In this document: in pieces, positions 1 to 9,998 of the stretch | How positions within the stretch are numbered: position 1 is the first letter of the stretch | Layout: every line of letters begins with the position of its first letter | Source of the DNA: Phaeosaccion multiseriatum | Taxonomy: Eukaryota > Ochrophyta, other classes | DNA: 64,000 nucleotides | NCBI GenBank assembly: GCA_965112735.1 | Contig: OZ218961.1 | Span: forward strand, 1,984,001-2,048,000 | Direction: 5' to 3' | Notes under the pieces: generated by a model | What the model saw: only the letters and a program-made list of their open reading frames with translations | What the model was told of the DNA's origin: nothing | Database searches by the model: none | Position numbers and translations under genes: made by a program

Positions 1-12
1 CCTCCTTCGCAG

Positions 13-3000
13 ATGCGGGACAAGGTGGTGACAACGCTGAACCACGACCTCCTGACCCTTAAACGCAGTTTAGACAAGGAGTTTGGTGCCGCCTTTGATG
101 ATGTTCGAGCCCTCCTCCGCTCTGAGAAGAATACGCACACCATCGCTAACTCGGGCCAAATGGTCTCCCCGGCCACCAGACTCACCGTGGAGCTCTGCAC
201 GTCCTTCGAGGTTAGGATGAGGAGGAACATCGGAGGGCAGTGGAGGGCAGTGGAGGGCAGTAGATGGCAATGGATGGATGGATGGATGGATGGATGGATG
301 GTTGGATTGGGGGAGGGAAGGAGGAGATCACTCGGTAGCTTCCACCAGTGCGCACCACGAGCGATCGTACTCTGCCTGTCGCCGCCGTCAAGTGTTGCGT
401 GTTTCGGTCTGAAACGCCCTCCTCAGCGGCGTGCTTGCTTGCTCTGCTGTTTTCGAGAGGGTCACTTCTCCCCCCCCCCCCTCCCTGCCCCCGACTGCAA
501 CCTCACTCACCTTGTTTGCCACCTTTCCTTTCCCCTCTTCCTCTGCCCCCCTCCTCGGTCGCGTGATGACATCTCTTGGTGCTGGCCTGCCTGCCTACCG
601 GCGCATATGCCTGGCTGCCTGCCTGCCCGTATGCCTGCCTGTCCATATGCCTGGCTGCCGTGTGGTGCCATCCCTCACTACGGCCTGGCTGTCCAGGTGC
701 TGGTGCACGCTGTGCAAGGCCTTCGTACCGTCAAGGAGGGGCTCGATCAAACGATGGTGCTCAAGCAGCTGAGGCTCGACAATGATCGCCTTTCGAGGGA
801 GGTAGAGGAGCATGTCACGGAGCTCAAGAGTGAGTGGAGGACTGACGGGAGGGAGGAGGGGGTAGGGGGGAGGGAGGGAGGAAGGGAGGGAAGGGAGGGG
901 GGAGGGAAGGGAGGAGGGAGGGAGGAAGGGAGGGAGGGAGGGAGGGGAGGGGGGGGAGGAGGACGAGGAGGACGAGGAGGATGAGGGGGAGGAGAAGGAG
1001 GAGGAGGAGGAGGAGGATGAGGAAGGTGAGGGGGAGGAGGAGGAGGAAGGGGAGGAGGAGGAAGAGGAGTAGTTTCCCTGTGCTATGGGCCTTTGTGGTC
1101 TGCATGGTCTGCATGTGCGTGTGCGTGTGCGTGTACGTGTGTACGTGTGCGTGTATGTATGCGTACTTTGTGTACTTACGTGTGCCTGTGCAACAGGAAT
1201 ACACCACACATACCGAGAGCTGCAGAGCCCCGAGCTTGCCCTCGGATTGGGCAATCGGCAGCGCAGAATCATAGAGGAGCAGTTGCAGGACCTCAACAAA
1301 CTCAAGGGACAGGTGAGATGGGGGGAGGGTTGCGCTTGACAATTGCGCTTGACACTTGTGCTTGACTGTTGTGCTTGACATTGGTGTGGTTCGTCGCCCT
1401 CCTGGGGGCAGGTCGTATTTATTCCTGGTGCTGTAAGTAGCCTACTGGTTCGCGTCTGCGTTCCGAACCCCCCCCCGCCCCCAATCTGACCACCCCTCCT
1501 TCCCCTACTTCATCTGTGTGTGCGCGCGCGTGTGCGACCCCACGGCGACGTTAGGTGAACGTTCTCCTGCGAGAACAGTCTCTGCTACTCGCCGAGAACG
1601 GTCGGCACAAAGACGCCCTTGGTGAGGTGACCTCTCTCATGGCGGCGAAGACAAGTCTGTACGAGAGAGAGAAGGCATGGCTCATGCCGAGGGTGAGTAG
1701 CGTCCCAGTTGTGTGCATATGAGTAGCGTCCGAGTTGTGTGTATATGAGCGTGTGTGAGTGTGCGTGTGTGTATGAGCGTGTATGTGCATGGGTATGTAT
1801 CTAACGAGGAAGAAGAGCAGATTAATTATGAGAGAGGAGGAATGAAGCGAAGGAATGAAGCAAAGAAAGACGGAAGAATCACTTGGTGCTGCTGCTGTCC
1901 TCCATCTGTGATGGGCCGAACAACCAACACGTCTACAGGTGGAGGCTGCCCAGAAGCGTGCTCAGGAGGTTGAGGAGACGATGAAGCAGCTCAGCCTTGA
2001 TATGTCGCTGCTCTCCACGGTCAACAAAAAGGTACGTGACTGAGTGAGTGAGTGAGTGAGTGAGTGGATGAGAGGGCGAGAGGGTGAGTGGGTGGGTGAG
2101 AGGGTGGGTAGGTGAGTGAATGAGTGAGTAAGTGGGTGAGTGACTGGGTGGGTGGGTGAGGTGAGAGAGTGAGAGAGTGAGTGACTGAGTGGGTAGGGGA
2201 GTGGGTGAGTGAGCGAGTGAGTGGGTGGGTGAGTGGTTGAGTGACTAAGTGGAGTGGATGAGTGAGTGGGTGAGTGTGGCAATGAGGCAGGGAGGGAGGG
2301 AGGCAAGGAGGCAGTGAGGCAGTGAGGCAGTGGGGTAGTACCTACGACGTCGTTGTCAGCCTTCTACCATCAGTAATGCTTCAGTAGTCAGTCAGACCCA
2401 CTTAGACTCAGTCAGTCAGTCACTCACTCCCTCTCCCCCTCCCTCTCCCCCTCCCTCTCCCCCTCCCTCTCCCCCTCCCTCTCCCCCTCCCTCTCCCCCT
2501 CCCTCCCCATCCCCCCTCCCGCATCCACTGCCACCCCCCCAGGCTGAAGACCGCAATGCTGAGCTGGAGGCTTTGGTTGCGAAGATGGCAGAGGAGGGAG
2601 CAGAGGGCACCAAGGGGAGGGCGCGTGCTCAGCAGTACTCGGAAACCTTGGCCAAAGTGGAGAGTCTCGAGGTAAAGTGGTGGACGGATGAGTTCGATAA
2701 TGAGGGTCCCATCTTTTTTACAATGACGGACCTAAATCTGTCTTTGTATCTTGTTGGTCGGGTCCGTGGTGTGTGGCCTGCTCCCTCCCCCCTCCTCCCC
2801 CTCCCCCCCCCTGACCCGCTGGCTCTCCTCTCCACTACCTCCTCTTAGAACGAGCTCGTACGGAAGACGAATATGTCAATAATTGCCATGGCCGCTCGGG
2901 AGGAAGCAATAAAGGCATATAGGGGGAGAGAAGAGCTCGTCCGATCGAATGCAGCGACTTTGAAGGCACTTGGTGAGGGAGTTGGTGATACAGAGGGAGA

Positions 3001-4534
3001 GGCGGGGGGAAAGGGGAGGGGGAGGGGGAGGAGAGGAGAGGAGGTCGCGGGAGAGGAAAGAAGACCTATCGAGCAAACCCAAAGTGCTCTTACCCTCACC
3101 CTTCCATCCCCTCCCTGCTGTAACATATGATCATGGCAATTGCGCCTGTAAATCACTTCGGATGACTAACGGTTGCACCTGCAGAGGATCGAGAGTCCAA
3201 GGCGCTGGCGTCGGAAATGCGGAGTGCGGGGTATTACGCCGAGACCAAGGCCAAGCTGGACAAGTACGTATTATTACGTGTCATTACGTGTTTGTTAAAC
3301 CCCATGCTTCCCCCCCTTCACCCAACCATTGACTCACTACCCACCCACGTACGCACGCACCCACAGGACGCTGGAGGAGAGGAATGCCCTCGAGCAGGAG
3401 GTATACACCCTCAAGGCCCAGCTTGACATCAAGGAGGAGGAGGGACGCGCCATGACCAAGAGGATGCACTCCGTACAGGACCTCGAGAGGGATAACAACG
3501 ACCTTGCTCTGGCGCTCAGGAGGACCGGTGAGTGGTGTCAGGACAGTGGGTGGGTGGGTGTTCGGACAGTGGGTGGGTGGGTGGGTGTCAGGACAGAGAC
3601 TGGGGGAGTGAGGGAGGTGTCAGGATAGTGTGTGGGTGTCAGGACAGTGGGTGGGTGTCAGGACGGGGTAGGTGTCAGGGCAGTGGGTAGGTGTGAGTGG
3701 ATGAGGGGGGGTGGGTGTCAGGACAGCGTGTAGGCGAGCGAATGAGGGGGGTGGATGGGTATGTTCGATGTATGAGTAGAGAGCGTGTCTGCCGCTGAAG
3801 CTTGATGTAGGTGTATGGGCAAGACATCGACATTTGGTATCGAGAGGGTCGATTTTGGTATAATTCGGGACTGTGGGCGGGAGGTTATCGGGTCAGTGAC
3901 AAGGCCGTGTAGTAGGCAAAGGGAGTATCAGGACAAGGACAGAAGGGACATTGAGGCAGGTGTAAGGACAGGACATTCGTCAAGAGGGTAGTATTAGACA
4001 TTAGCATTAGAAAGAAAACACACCCTACTTGATCAGTCCGCACGTACATCTCATCTATCTTGGAGTGAGCGGTAGGCCTCTAGGAGGCTACTGAGAGCTG
4101 TTCCGGGAAGGGTCGTCACTGCCCTTGGCCCGGAGGCTAACATTGATGCTGATGCGTATCCCCCGCTAAACGCCCTCCCCCACCCCTGCTGCTACGGCCC
4201 TACCCTGCCCTACTCTGCCCTCCCTCTCGGCTCTTACGGTGCCGTGCGTGGGCCTCTTTCGACGACGTGGCGTGTCCCTCACTCAGAGGGCGAGCGGGAC
4301 CAAGCGCGTGCGACCAGCGAGGAGCATCGTCGCCATTTGGAGCAGTGGACGGACATCATTCACAGGTTCCAGCTGAACAGCGAGTTTAATGTGCCCCGCC
4401 TCACCCCCGAGGAGCGTCGGGAGAGGGACCTGACGGATCATGAGGAGAACAACGCCGGTGCTGTTGTTGTTGATCCTGGTGCTGCTGCTGCTGCTACTGC
4501 TGCTGCTGCGGCGGCAACGAACAAGCCGGACTAA
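13..4534 (+). CDS. Coiled-coil protein, 3' part of gene (10 exons)
   Basis: Exons: 13-210, 697-829, 1197-1312, 1555-1692, 1939-2031, 2543-2671, 2849-2972, 3185-3263, 3367-3527, 4287-4534. All junctions are GT/AG and phase-compatible, giving 472 codons plus TAA. The protein is almost entirely charged heptad-like helix (for example LKQLRLDNDRLSREVEEHV, EEQLQDLNKLKGQ, TLEERNALEQEVYTLKAQ). It ends in a short globular stretch (HLEQWTDIIHRFQLNSEFNVP) and a disordered Ala-rich tail. The first ATG directly follows a pyrimidine-CAG acceptor-like sequence, so exon 13-210 may be internal and the gene may start upstream of the window. I do not recognise the family. Long coiled coils of this build are common in flagellar or centrosomal proteins, but that is only inference. 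Introns carry GAGG, TGAG and CCCTCC repeats. Confidence 0.75.
2040..2330. repeat. (TGAG)n / (TGGG) degenerate microsatellite in intron
   Basis: Imperfect GAGTGAGTGAGTGGGTGAG repeats start 8 bases after the donor at 2032 and fill about half of the intron 2032-2542. The rest of this intron is a CCCTCTCCCCCT array at about 2425-2510 just before the acceptor. Confidence 0.9.
3535..3735. repeat. GTGTCAGGACAG-type minisatellite in intron
   Basis: Units of roughly 20-26 bases (GGTGTCAGGACAGTGGGTG, with variable TGGG runs) begin at the donor of intron 3528-4286. The same family recurs in introns of two other genes at 28785-29010 and 49035-49280. Confidence 0.85.
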
Positions 4535-5770
4535 GGAGTGGAGGAGTACGACACCGAGGGATGAGGAATGGGCGCATACACACTAAGGGCCCAGAGCCTA
4601 CTAATCCTTCGGGGAAGAGCTGAATAGATCGAAGAAGTCAGGCTCTCTATCTCCCTCCCGGGCTCTTCTTTTTTGGCTGTACTACCGCAGGCAAGGTGGC
4701 CTCCTTTCGAAAGAACAAGAACTGTAAGCGTCGTTTGTGTTTATCATTCCTTTAGTATTTTATTCTTAAGCTCGGAGGCTCGAAGAGCACTGCCACGAAT
4801 GAAGTACGGAGAGCGGAAAAGGAAAGAAATGCCTGCGTCCTCTTCGCCCATCTGCTGCTGCTTTTGCTCTCATCACCCACTCCTCTCCTCTCCTCGCACA
4901 CGCCTCTCCTCCTCGCTAATGTTCTTCGCCAACTACAAACGCCCCTCCTTCTCGCCCGGCCCAACACTTAATCTGTACAACGGTCTTTTCCGCGAAGTCG
5001 CGAGGGGTGTGAAGTGGCAACAAGCGCTCGCGAGAGCTGCCCCTGACCTTGTTGCGCGACTCCCCCAACCCCATCCCCCCCCCCCCCCAAAACAACGAAG
5101 CGAACCACTTACTGGTTCATGCATGCAAGTCTCATCGCTCACTCCACACACGTCACTCAATCTCATCAGAAGGAGCTTTCCGCTGCTTCCCACGCGGCCT
5201 CCTGGATGGCGTCCTGGTCATCGGAAGACGCCGGCGCAGCGGATGCTCCTCCTCCTGCTTTGCCACTCTCCACAGGTACTGGTGAAGGCGCTGGAGCCTC
5301 CTTGGGCTCGTTGGTCAGAACCGTACTCGGTGCTGTTATAGAAGGCATCTTTGTCTATTTGTCTTTTCTTGCTTGCTGCTACTCCTTCTTGACTCGCTGA
5401 TACTGGTCAAATAACTCGTCTCCCTCCCATCCCTCTATGTTTCTGCGAGGCAAGAGGGATCCTGTGAGCAACATCGTTTCTGCGAGGCAAGAGGATTGAT
5501 GTTGCTCGGCGGGAAAGAAACCAAGAAACCAAGAAATCAAGAAATAAGAAAAGGGGGGGGGGGAGTTGGTGATTTGACAGAATCTGTGAGCCGAACGAAT
5601 TTCCAATTTCACCCGCCCCTCCGATCTCGTTCTCGATCTCTGAACACAGACCGCAGCAGCAGCAACTACGACAGAAGAGTCTGCAAGGGAAGCCGCTGCG
5701 AGAGGGAGGGGGTGGCGGGTGGCGAAGTCGTTGACTGCGGCGGAGGAAAGAGTGTGTGGATAGAAAAAGG
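4535..5770. other. Intergenic stretch between the coiled-coil and uL1 genes
   Basis: This holds the 3' flank of the coiled-coil gene and the upstream region of uL1, both on the plus strand. I see no clear promoter motif. A direct repeat of about 20 bases (TTTCTGCGAGGCAAGAGG) occurs at about 5440 and 5480. One short minus-strand reading frame is listed separately. Nothing else is supported. Confidence 0.6.
5166..5348 (-). CDS. Possible small hypothetical protein or last exon
   Basis: A 60-codon frame starts at an ATG (MPSITAPSTVLTNEP...) and is rich in Ala, Pro, Ser and Glu, as in a disordered acidic segment, ending ...EAAWEAAESSF. It has no recognisable domain and no supporting splice structure. 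It lies in the gap between two plus-strand genes. Composition is the only hint that it codes, so it may be a chance frame. Confidence 0.2.
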   Translation of the reverse strand: MPSITAPSTVLTNEPKEAPAPSPVPVESGKAGGGASAAPASSDDQDAIQEAAWEAAESSF

Positions 5771-8700
5771 ATGGCAGCCTGGACAGGGGCGGCCAGCCTT
5801 AGGGTAGCCTCAGCGGCGTCTACAGCAGCGGCTGCGGTGGGACGTGGCGCAGCCGCTACTGGTGCTGGTCAGGCGGCAGCGCCTTCGGTCTTGGGAAAGT
5901 CTGGTAGCGCATGCCGAGGGTTGTGCTCGGGGAGAGTAAGGAGAGGAACAGCCTCTACATCATTGAGGGGCAGGCAATGGAGAGACAGGTACGAGTGCTC
6001 ATTTGTCATGTGGGAGATGCAACCTCTCCTGGGGGATGGGATAGGGACTTCCTCTCGCAGCAGTTTGGCTGTCCACCGCGCCGCTTTAACCCAACCAATC
6101 CTGAAGGCCCTCTGCCTCTGAAAGTCTCCCTCGTTGTCTTTCTCGCGCTCCTGATACAGAACCTGGGCACACACAATTTACGGCCCATCCATCATCTATC
6201 CACCCTCTCCCTTAAATCCCCACTCGTCACTTCTTGCTGCGCTCCCTCCTGCCTGCCGCCCATATTCCTTGTCACAGCCCGGCCCAGCGCCGCTGGCCCT
6301 GCCTGCCCCTTGCTGTTGTGCAAGCAACCCACCCACAGCAGGTGCGCGCAACTGAGTGAGAAGCGAAACGAACTGAGGGAAGGAAAGGAGGGGAGAGAGT
6401 CGTTGTCTCTTTCCAATCTTCCAGAGTCTTTCTGAGAAGAAAGAGTTAAGCACCGGCTCCTGCGTGGTAGACCACCGGCAGAGACCATCCACCTACCTGT
6501 CTTCACCTACAAGCAACCAACCAACCAAGCAGCCTCACTATTGACCAACGAAGCCCGTCCCCCCTCCCCAAGCGCCCTGACCAACAACACGCCCCACCCA
6601 TTGCTGCTTGCACGTGCACACACACACACACACGCACGCACACACACACACGCAACACACACACACGCGCACACACACACGCACACACACAGGCTCGCAG
6701 CATGATGATGATGGCCTCCTCCCGTAAGAAGAAGAACGTTACAGCCCCTGCGAACAGCAAACCCGTTCACCACGTCACCTCCGCCATCCGATTAGTCAAG
6801 GAAAATGCCCTCAAAAAGCCGAGAAAGTTCGACGAAACCGTCGAAGTGGCCCTGCACCTGGGCGTCGACCCGCGAAAGCCCAATCAAACGGTCCGGGGCA
6901 CGGTGTCCCTGCCGAGCGGTACGGGTAAGAAGACAGTCATCGCGGTGTTCGCCAAGGGAGATTCCGCGGAGGAAGCGAGGGCAGCAGGGGCGGACATCGT
7001 CGGTGCAGATGACCTTGTTGAGCAGGTGTGTGTACGTGTGTGCGTGTGTATGGTTGTGTGTGTTTGCGTGTGTGTGTGCGCGCGTGTGTGTGTTTGACCT
7101 CCTTCCTGTGCCGCCTCTCCCTGCTGCTCAGTGATACATTCAATCCCCGCCGATCTGTTCCCAGTCTTCAATCTTGATTCTCCCCGCCCCCCCCCCTCCC
7201 TCGCCGTGACGCCCCCCGTAAACCCCTCCTCCTCTCTCTCACATCCTTCTCTCCGTCTCTCGCTCTGTCTCTCGCTTTGCCTCTATCTCTATCTCCCCTT
7301 TGTCTCTCCCTTTGCCTGTCTCTCCCTCTTGGGATCTCCCGCTCCTCCCCTCCCCCTCTCTCCATCGCTTCTACGCACACACCCACCCACACCCACCCCA
7401 CCACCCACCCCACCATCCACCCACCCACCCACCCACACACCCTTACCATACCCTACCATCGACTGCCATCCTCTGGCATTCACTGCCTGTCATCCACTGC
7501 CATGCCCGCAGATCCAAGCAGGCCAGATCAACTTCGACAAGTGTGTGGCCACTCCTGACGTAATGGGCCTCGTGGGCAGGTGCGCAAGGCAGCTCGGACC
7601 CCGGGGGCTCATGCCCAATCCGAAGGTAAGGGTTACGGCGCAGCATCAGCATATATAACCTATTACATAATACTACGAAGTAATACGTAAGAGGCAGAGG
7701 CAGAGGCAGAGGCAGGCTCGAGGGGGAGGGGATGGAGTACTTCAGTTTCAGTTTGTTTCAGTTTGTCGAAGGCCCTCCTGCGCGAAGACAGGGACAGGAG
7801 TGCGTGGTGCGTACTGTATCGGCCTATAGCTTGATTGTTCTCGCTGGCTGCTCAGTTCCTCTGGAGCGGCACGTGTTCTTGCTCGTATTCCCTCCCTCCT
7901 CTGCCCTTCTCTGTCGGCCTTTGTCTCCTACTAACCCCCCCACCCGCCCCCTCCCCCCCCTTCTCCTCCTATCCACCTACTATCGCTTCTATCGCTTCTC
8001 CAGCTGGGCACGGTGACGAGAGACGTGCAGGCGGCTGTGGCGGCGCTGAAGGGAGGTCAGGTGGACTTCCGCGCGGGAAAGCTCGGCCTCATGCACGCAG
8101 GGATTGGCAAGGTGAGTGAGTGAGTGAGTGAGTGAGTGATTGAGTGAGTGAGTGAGTGAGTGAGTGAGTGAGTGGGTGAGTGAGTGAGTGAGTGAGTGAG
8201 TAAGCGAGTGAGTGAGTGAGTGAGTGAGTGGGTGAGTGAGTGAGTGGGTGGGTGAGTGAGTGAGTGAGTGAGTGGGTGAGTGAGTGAGTGAGTGAGTGAG
8301 TGAGTGAGTAAGCGAGTGAGTGAGTGAGTGAGTGAGTGGGTGAGTGAGTGAGTGAGTGAGCGAATGAGTTAGTGAGTGAGTGGGTGAGTGAGTGAGTGAG
8401 GCGGGTGGGTGGAGTGAGGCTGGTGGGTGGAGTGGGTGGTAAGTGAGGAAGGTATAAGTATCCGATAGCTTCTTTCTGAGCCTCGACGAGTGTACGTGTA
8501 CATGTTTTGTGTCTGCCTGTGTGCCTGCTTGATTCGGTGTCGCCTCCTTCCTACTATCACCCACACGCACCCACCCACTTAATCATTGACTTACTACCCA
8601 CCCACCCATTGACTTTTCCCCACAGGTGAGCTTCAGCGTGCAGGAGCTGCAAGACAATCTCCGTGCCTTCATGCTGGCCGTGACCAGCGCCAAGCCCGAG

Positions 8701-8850
8701 GGTGCCAAGGGAAAGTATGTGAGGAACGTGTCTCTGAGCAGCAGCATGGGGCCTGGTGTCAAAGTGGCGTTGGAGACGGCGGATCCGAGCTCACCGAGGT
8801 TTATGTTGGATGAAGAGTTGTATGCGAGGATGAACGCGCAGGGACAATGA
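5771..8850 (+). CDS. rpl1: Organellar (probably mitochondrial) ribosomal protein uL1
   Basis: Exons: 5771-5935 (or 5771-5988), 6693 (or 6701)-7025, 7512-7625, 8004-8111, 8626-8850. The mature part matches bacterial-type L1. It has [18 protein letters not shown] near the start, then a [14 protein letters not shown] segment, [20 protein letters not shown] and the hallmark GLMPNPK. After these come [18 protein letters not shown] and a C-terminal [20 protein letters not shown]. uL1 forms the mobile L1 stalk near the E site of the large subunit and binds 23S-type rRNA. The Ala/Arg/Ser-rich, acid-poor N-terminus ([17 protein letters not shown]) looks like a mitochondrial presequence, though a plastid target is not excluded. 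Two 5' exon pairings are both in frame. Intron 4 is an almost pure TGAG array, and introns 1 and 2 carry CA/GT arrays at a splice site. Confidence 0.93.
8112..8410. repeat. (TGAG)n microsatellite filling uL1 intron 4
   Basis: The intron begins GTGAGTGAGTGAGTGAG and continues as near-perfect TGAG repeats for about 290 bases, with scattered TGGG, CGAG and TAAG variants. The true donor is the first unit of the array. Confidence 0.95.
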
Positions 8851-9660
8851 CGGTTTCATGCATGATCCCGTACGCATAATACACATACACACGTACCTAA
8901 TATGTATACACACATACACACACAAGAGAGGGAGGGAGGGAGAGAGAGGCATAGGGATAGAGAGACAGATCGAGAGAGAGAGAGAGAAGGCGGCCGGGTC
9001 AGGAGTGAGTGAGTGAGTGTGTGGGTGAGGTGGGTGTGTGGGTGGGTGAGGTGGGCGAGGTAGGTGGCCGCCGCTGCTGCTACTGAGGACTGGCGATGAT
9101 ATAGTGATTCGTGATCAGAGTGGCGCCCACCCCGTGTGGATTTATTTCAGCGATCCTCAGCAAGGGGTGGGAGGCGCGAGCTGCAGGCTTGAGTAGAGGT
9201 CTCGTATAGTGCCATGGCCTCCATCAGCTTTGAGTAGAGCACCCGATTAGTTTAGTTTAGTCCCTCCCCTCCACCAATTGATAGCAATCATCAGACGGTT
9301 GATCGACACCAACACTCCTGGCGTCCACACTTTTGTCCACGGTTGTCCATCTCACTCTGGGGTGTACCAAACCGCTGAGTCCATTAGTCCCCACGCGTGC
9401 ATTACAGAACACTAGAAGTGCCTTCTATATAATATATATATATAATTTATATATATATGTATACATATGTATTATACATATATATACATATGTATACATA
9501 TGTTGATATGTTGTGAGCTGCTGCTAGGGTAGGGTAGGGTGCAATGGGGGAGCGCCGCTGCGTGTCGTTCAATCGTTTGTGTGGGGTGGGGAGACGAAGC
9601 ATCATCGTCAGTGGCCAAGAGAGCCGCGGCCGCGCTGTCGGGAGGTGAGGAGGTGTAGAC
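8851..9660. other. Convergent intergenic region with AT-rich and duplicated scraps
   Basis: This lies 3' of uL1 (+), and the receptor gene on the minus strand ends beyond it at 9999. It contains GAGA/GGGA arrays (about 8925-9000) and an AT microsatellite with ATATAC/TATGTA steps (about 9425-9505). The block at about 9555-9655 (GTGGGGAGACGAAGCATCA... then a CGCGGCCGCG-like core and TGTCGGGAGGTG) closely resembles the ligase-receptor spacer at about 15535-15635 and 24540-24640. No gene is seen. Confidence 0.7.
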
Positions 9661-9790
9661 CCCACCGCTGCATCTGGGTGCTATTGTGGAGGGTGGCCTT
9701 GCTCACCACCACCCGCCAACTGTGAGAGGTTCAAGTAGAGCCACAGGGGTTACCACTCCGGTGCGACTCACTTGCGCGACGATGCCCTGT
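9661..9790 (-). pseudogene. Scrap of NAD+-dependent DNA ligase exon (third copy)
   Basis: On the minus strand the frame reads GIVAQVSRTGVVTPVALLEP, then LTVGGWW and a stop. It corresponds to the start of the seventh ligase exon (27341 in the intact gene). It carries the same one-base deletion in the GGCGGGG run as copy A at about 18374, which causes the stop. It also shares the GTGGGT-to-GTGAGT change (Gly to Ser). Homology stops at about 9661, so the rest of the C-terminal half is missing here. It cannot encode a ligase. Confidence 0.88.
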
Positions 9791-9998
9791 GAGTCGGAGG
9801 TGTACAGACAAGGGAGGGAGGGAGGGAGTGAGTCAAAGGGGAGCAGGAGCGGAGAGCGTGTGTGTGACCGCTCTGTCGACGACATCTTCACTTTGCTTCA
9901 GTTTACTCGACCCGACAAGTACCAACACATGACGTCACGCACCCTCCCCTCCCCCCTCACCCCACCTGCACTTAAGATGAGCCCCAAGAGGGTTCCGC
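9791..9998. other. Duplicated spacer downstream of receptor gene A
   Basis: This 200-base block (GGGA run, then GAGCAGGAGCGGAGAGCGTG, GTCGACGACATCTTCACTTT and a TGACGTCA palindrome) is nearly identical to about 18475-18665 below receptor gene B. It probably holds the receptor 3' flank and poly(A) region. Confidence 0.7.
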
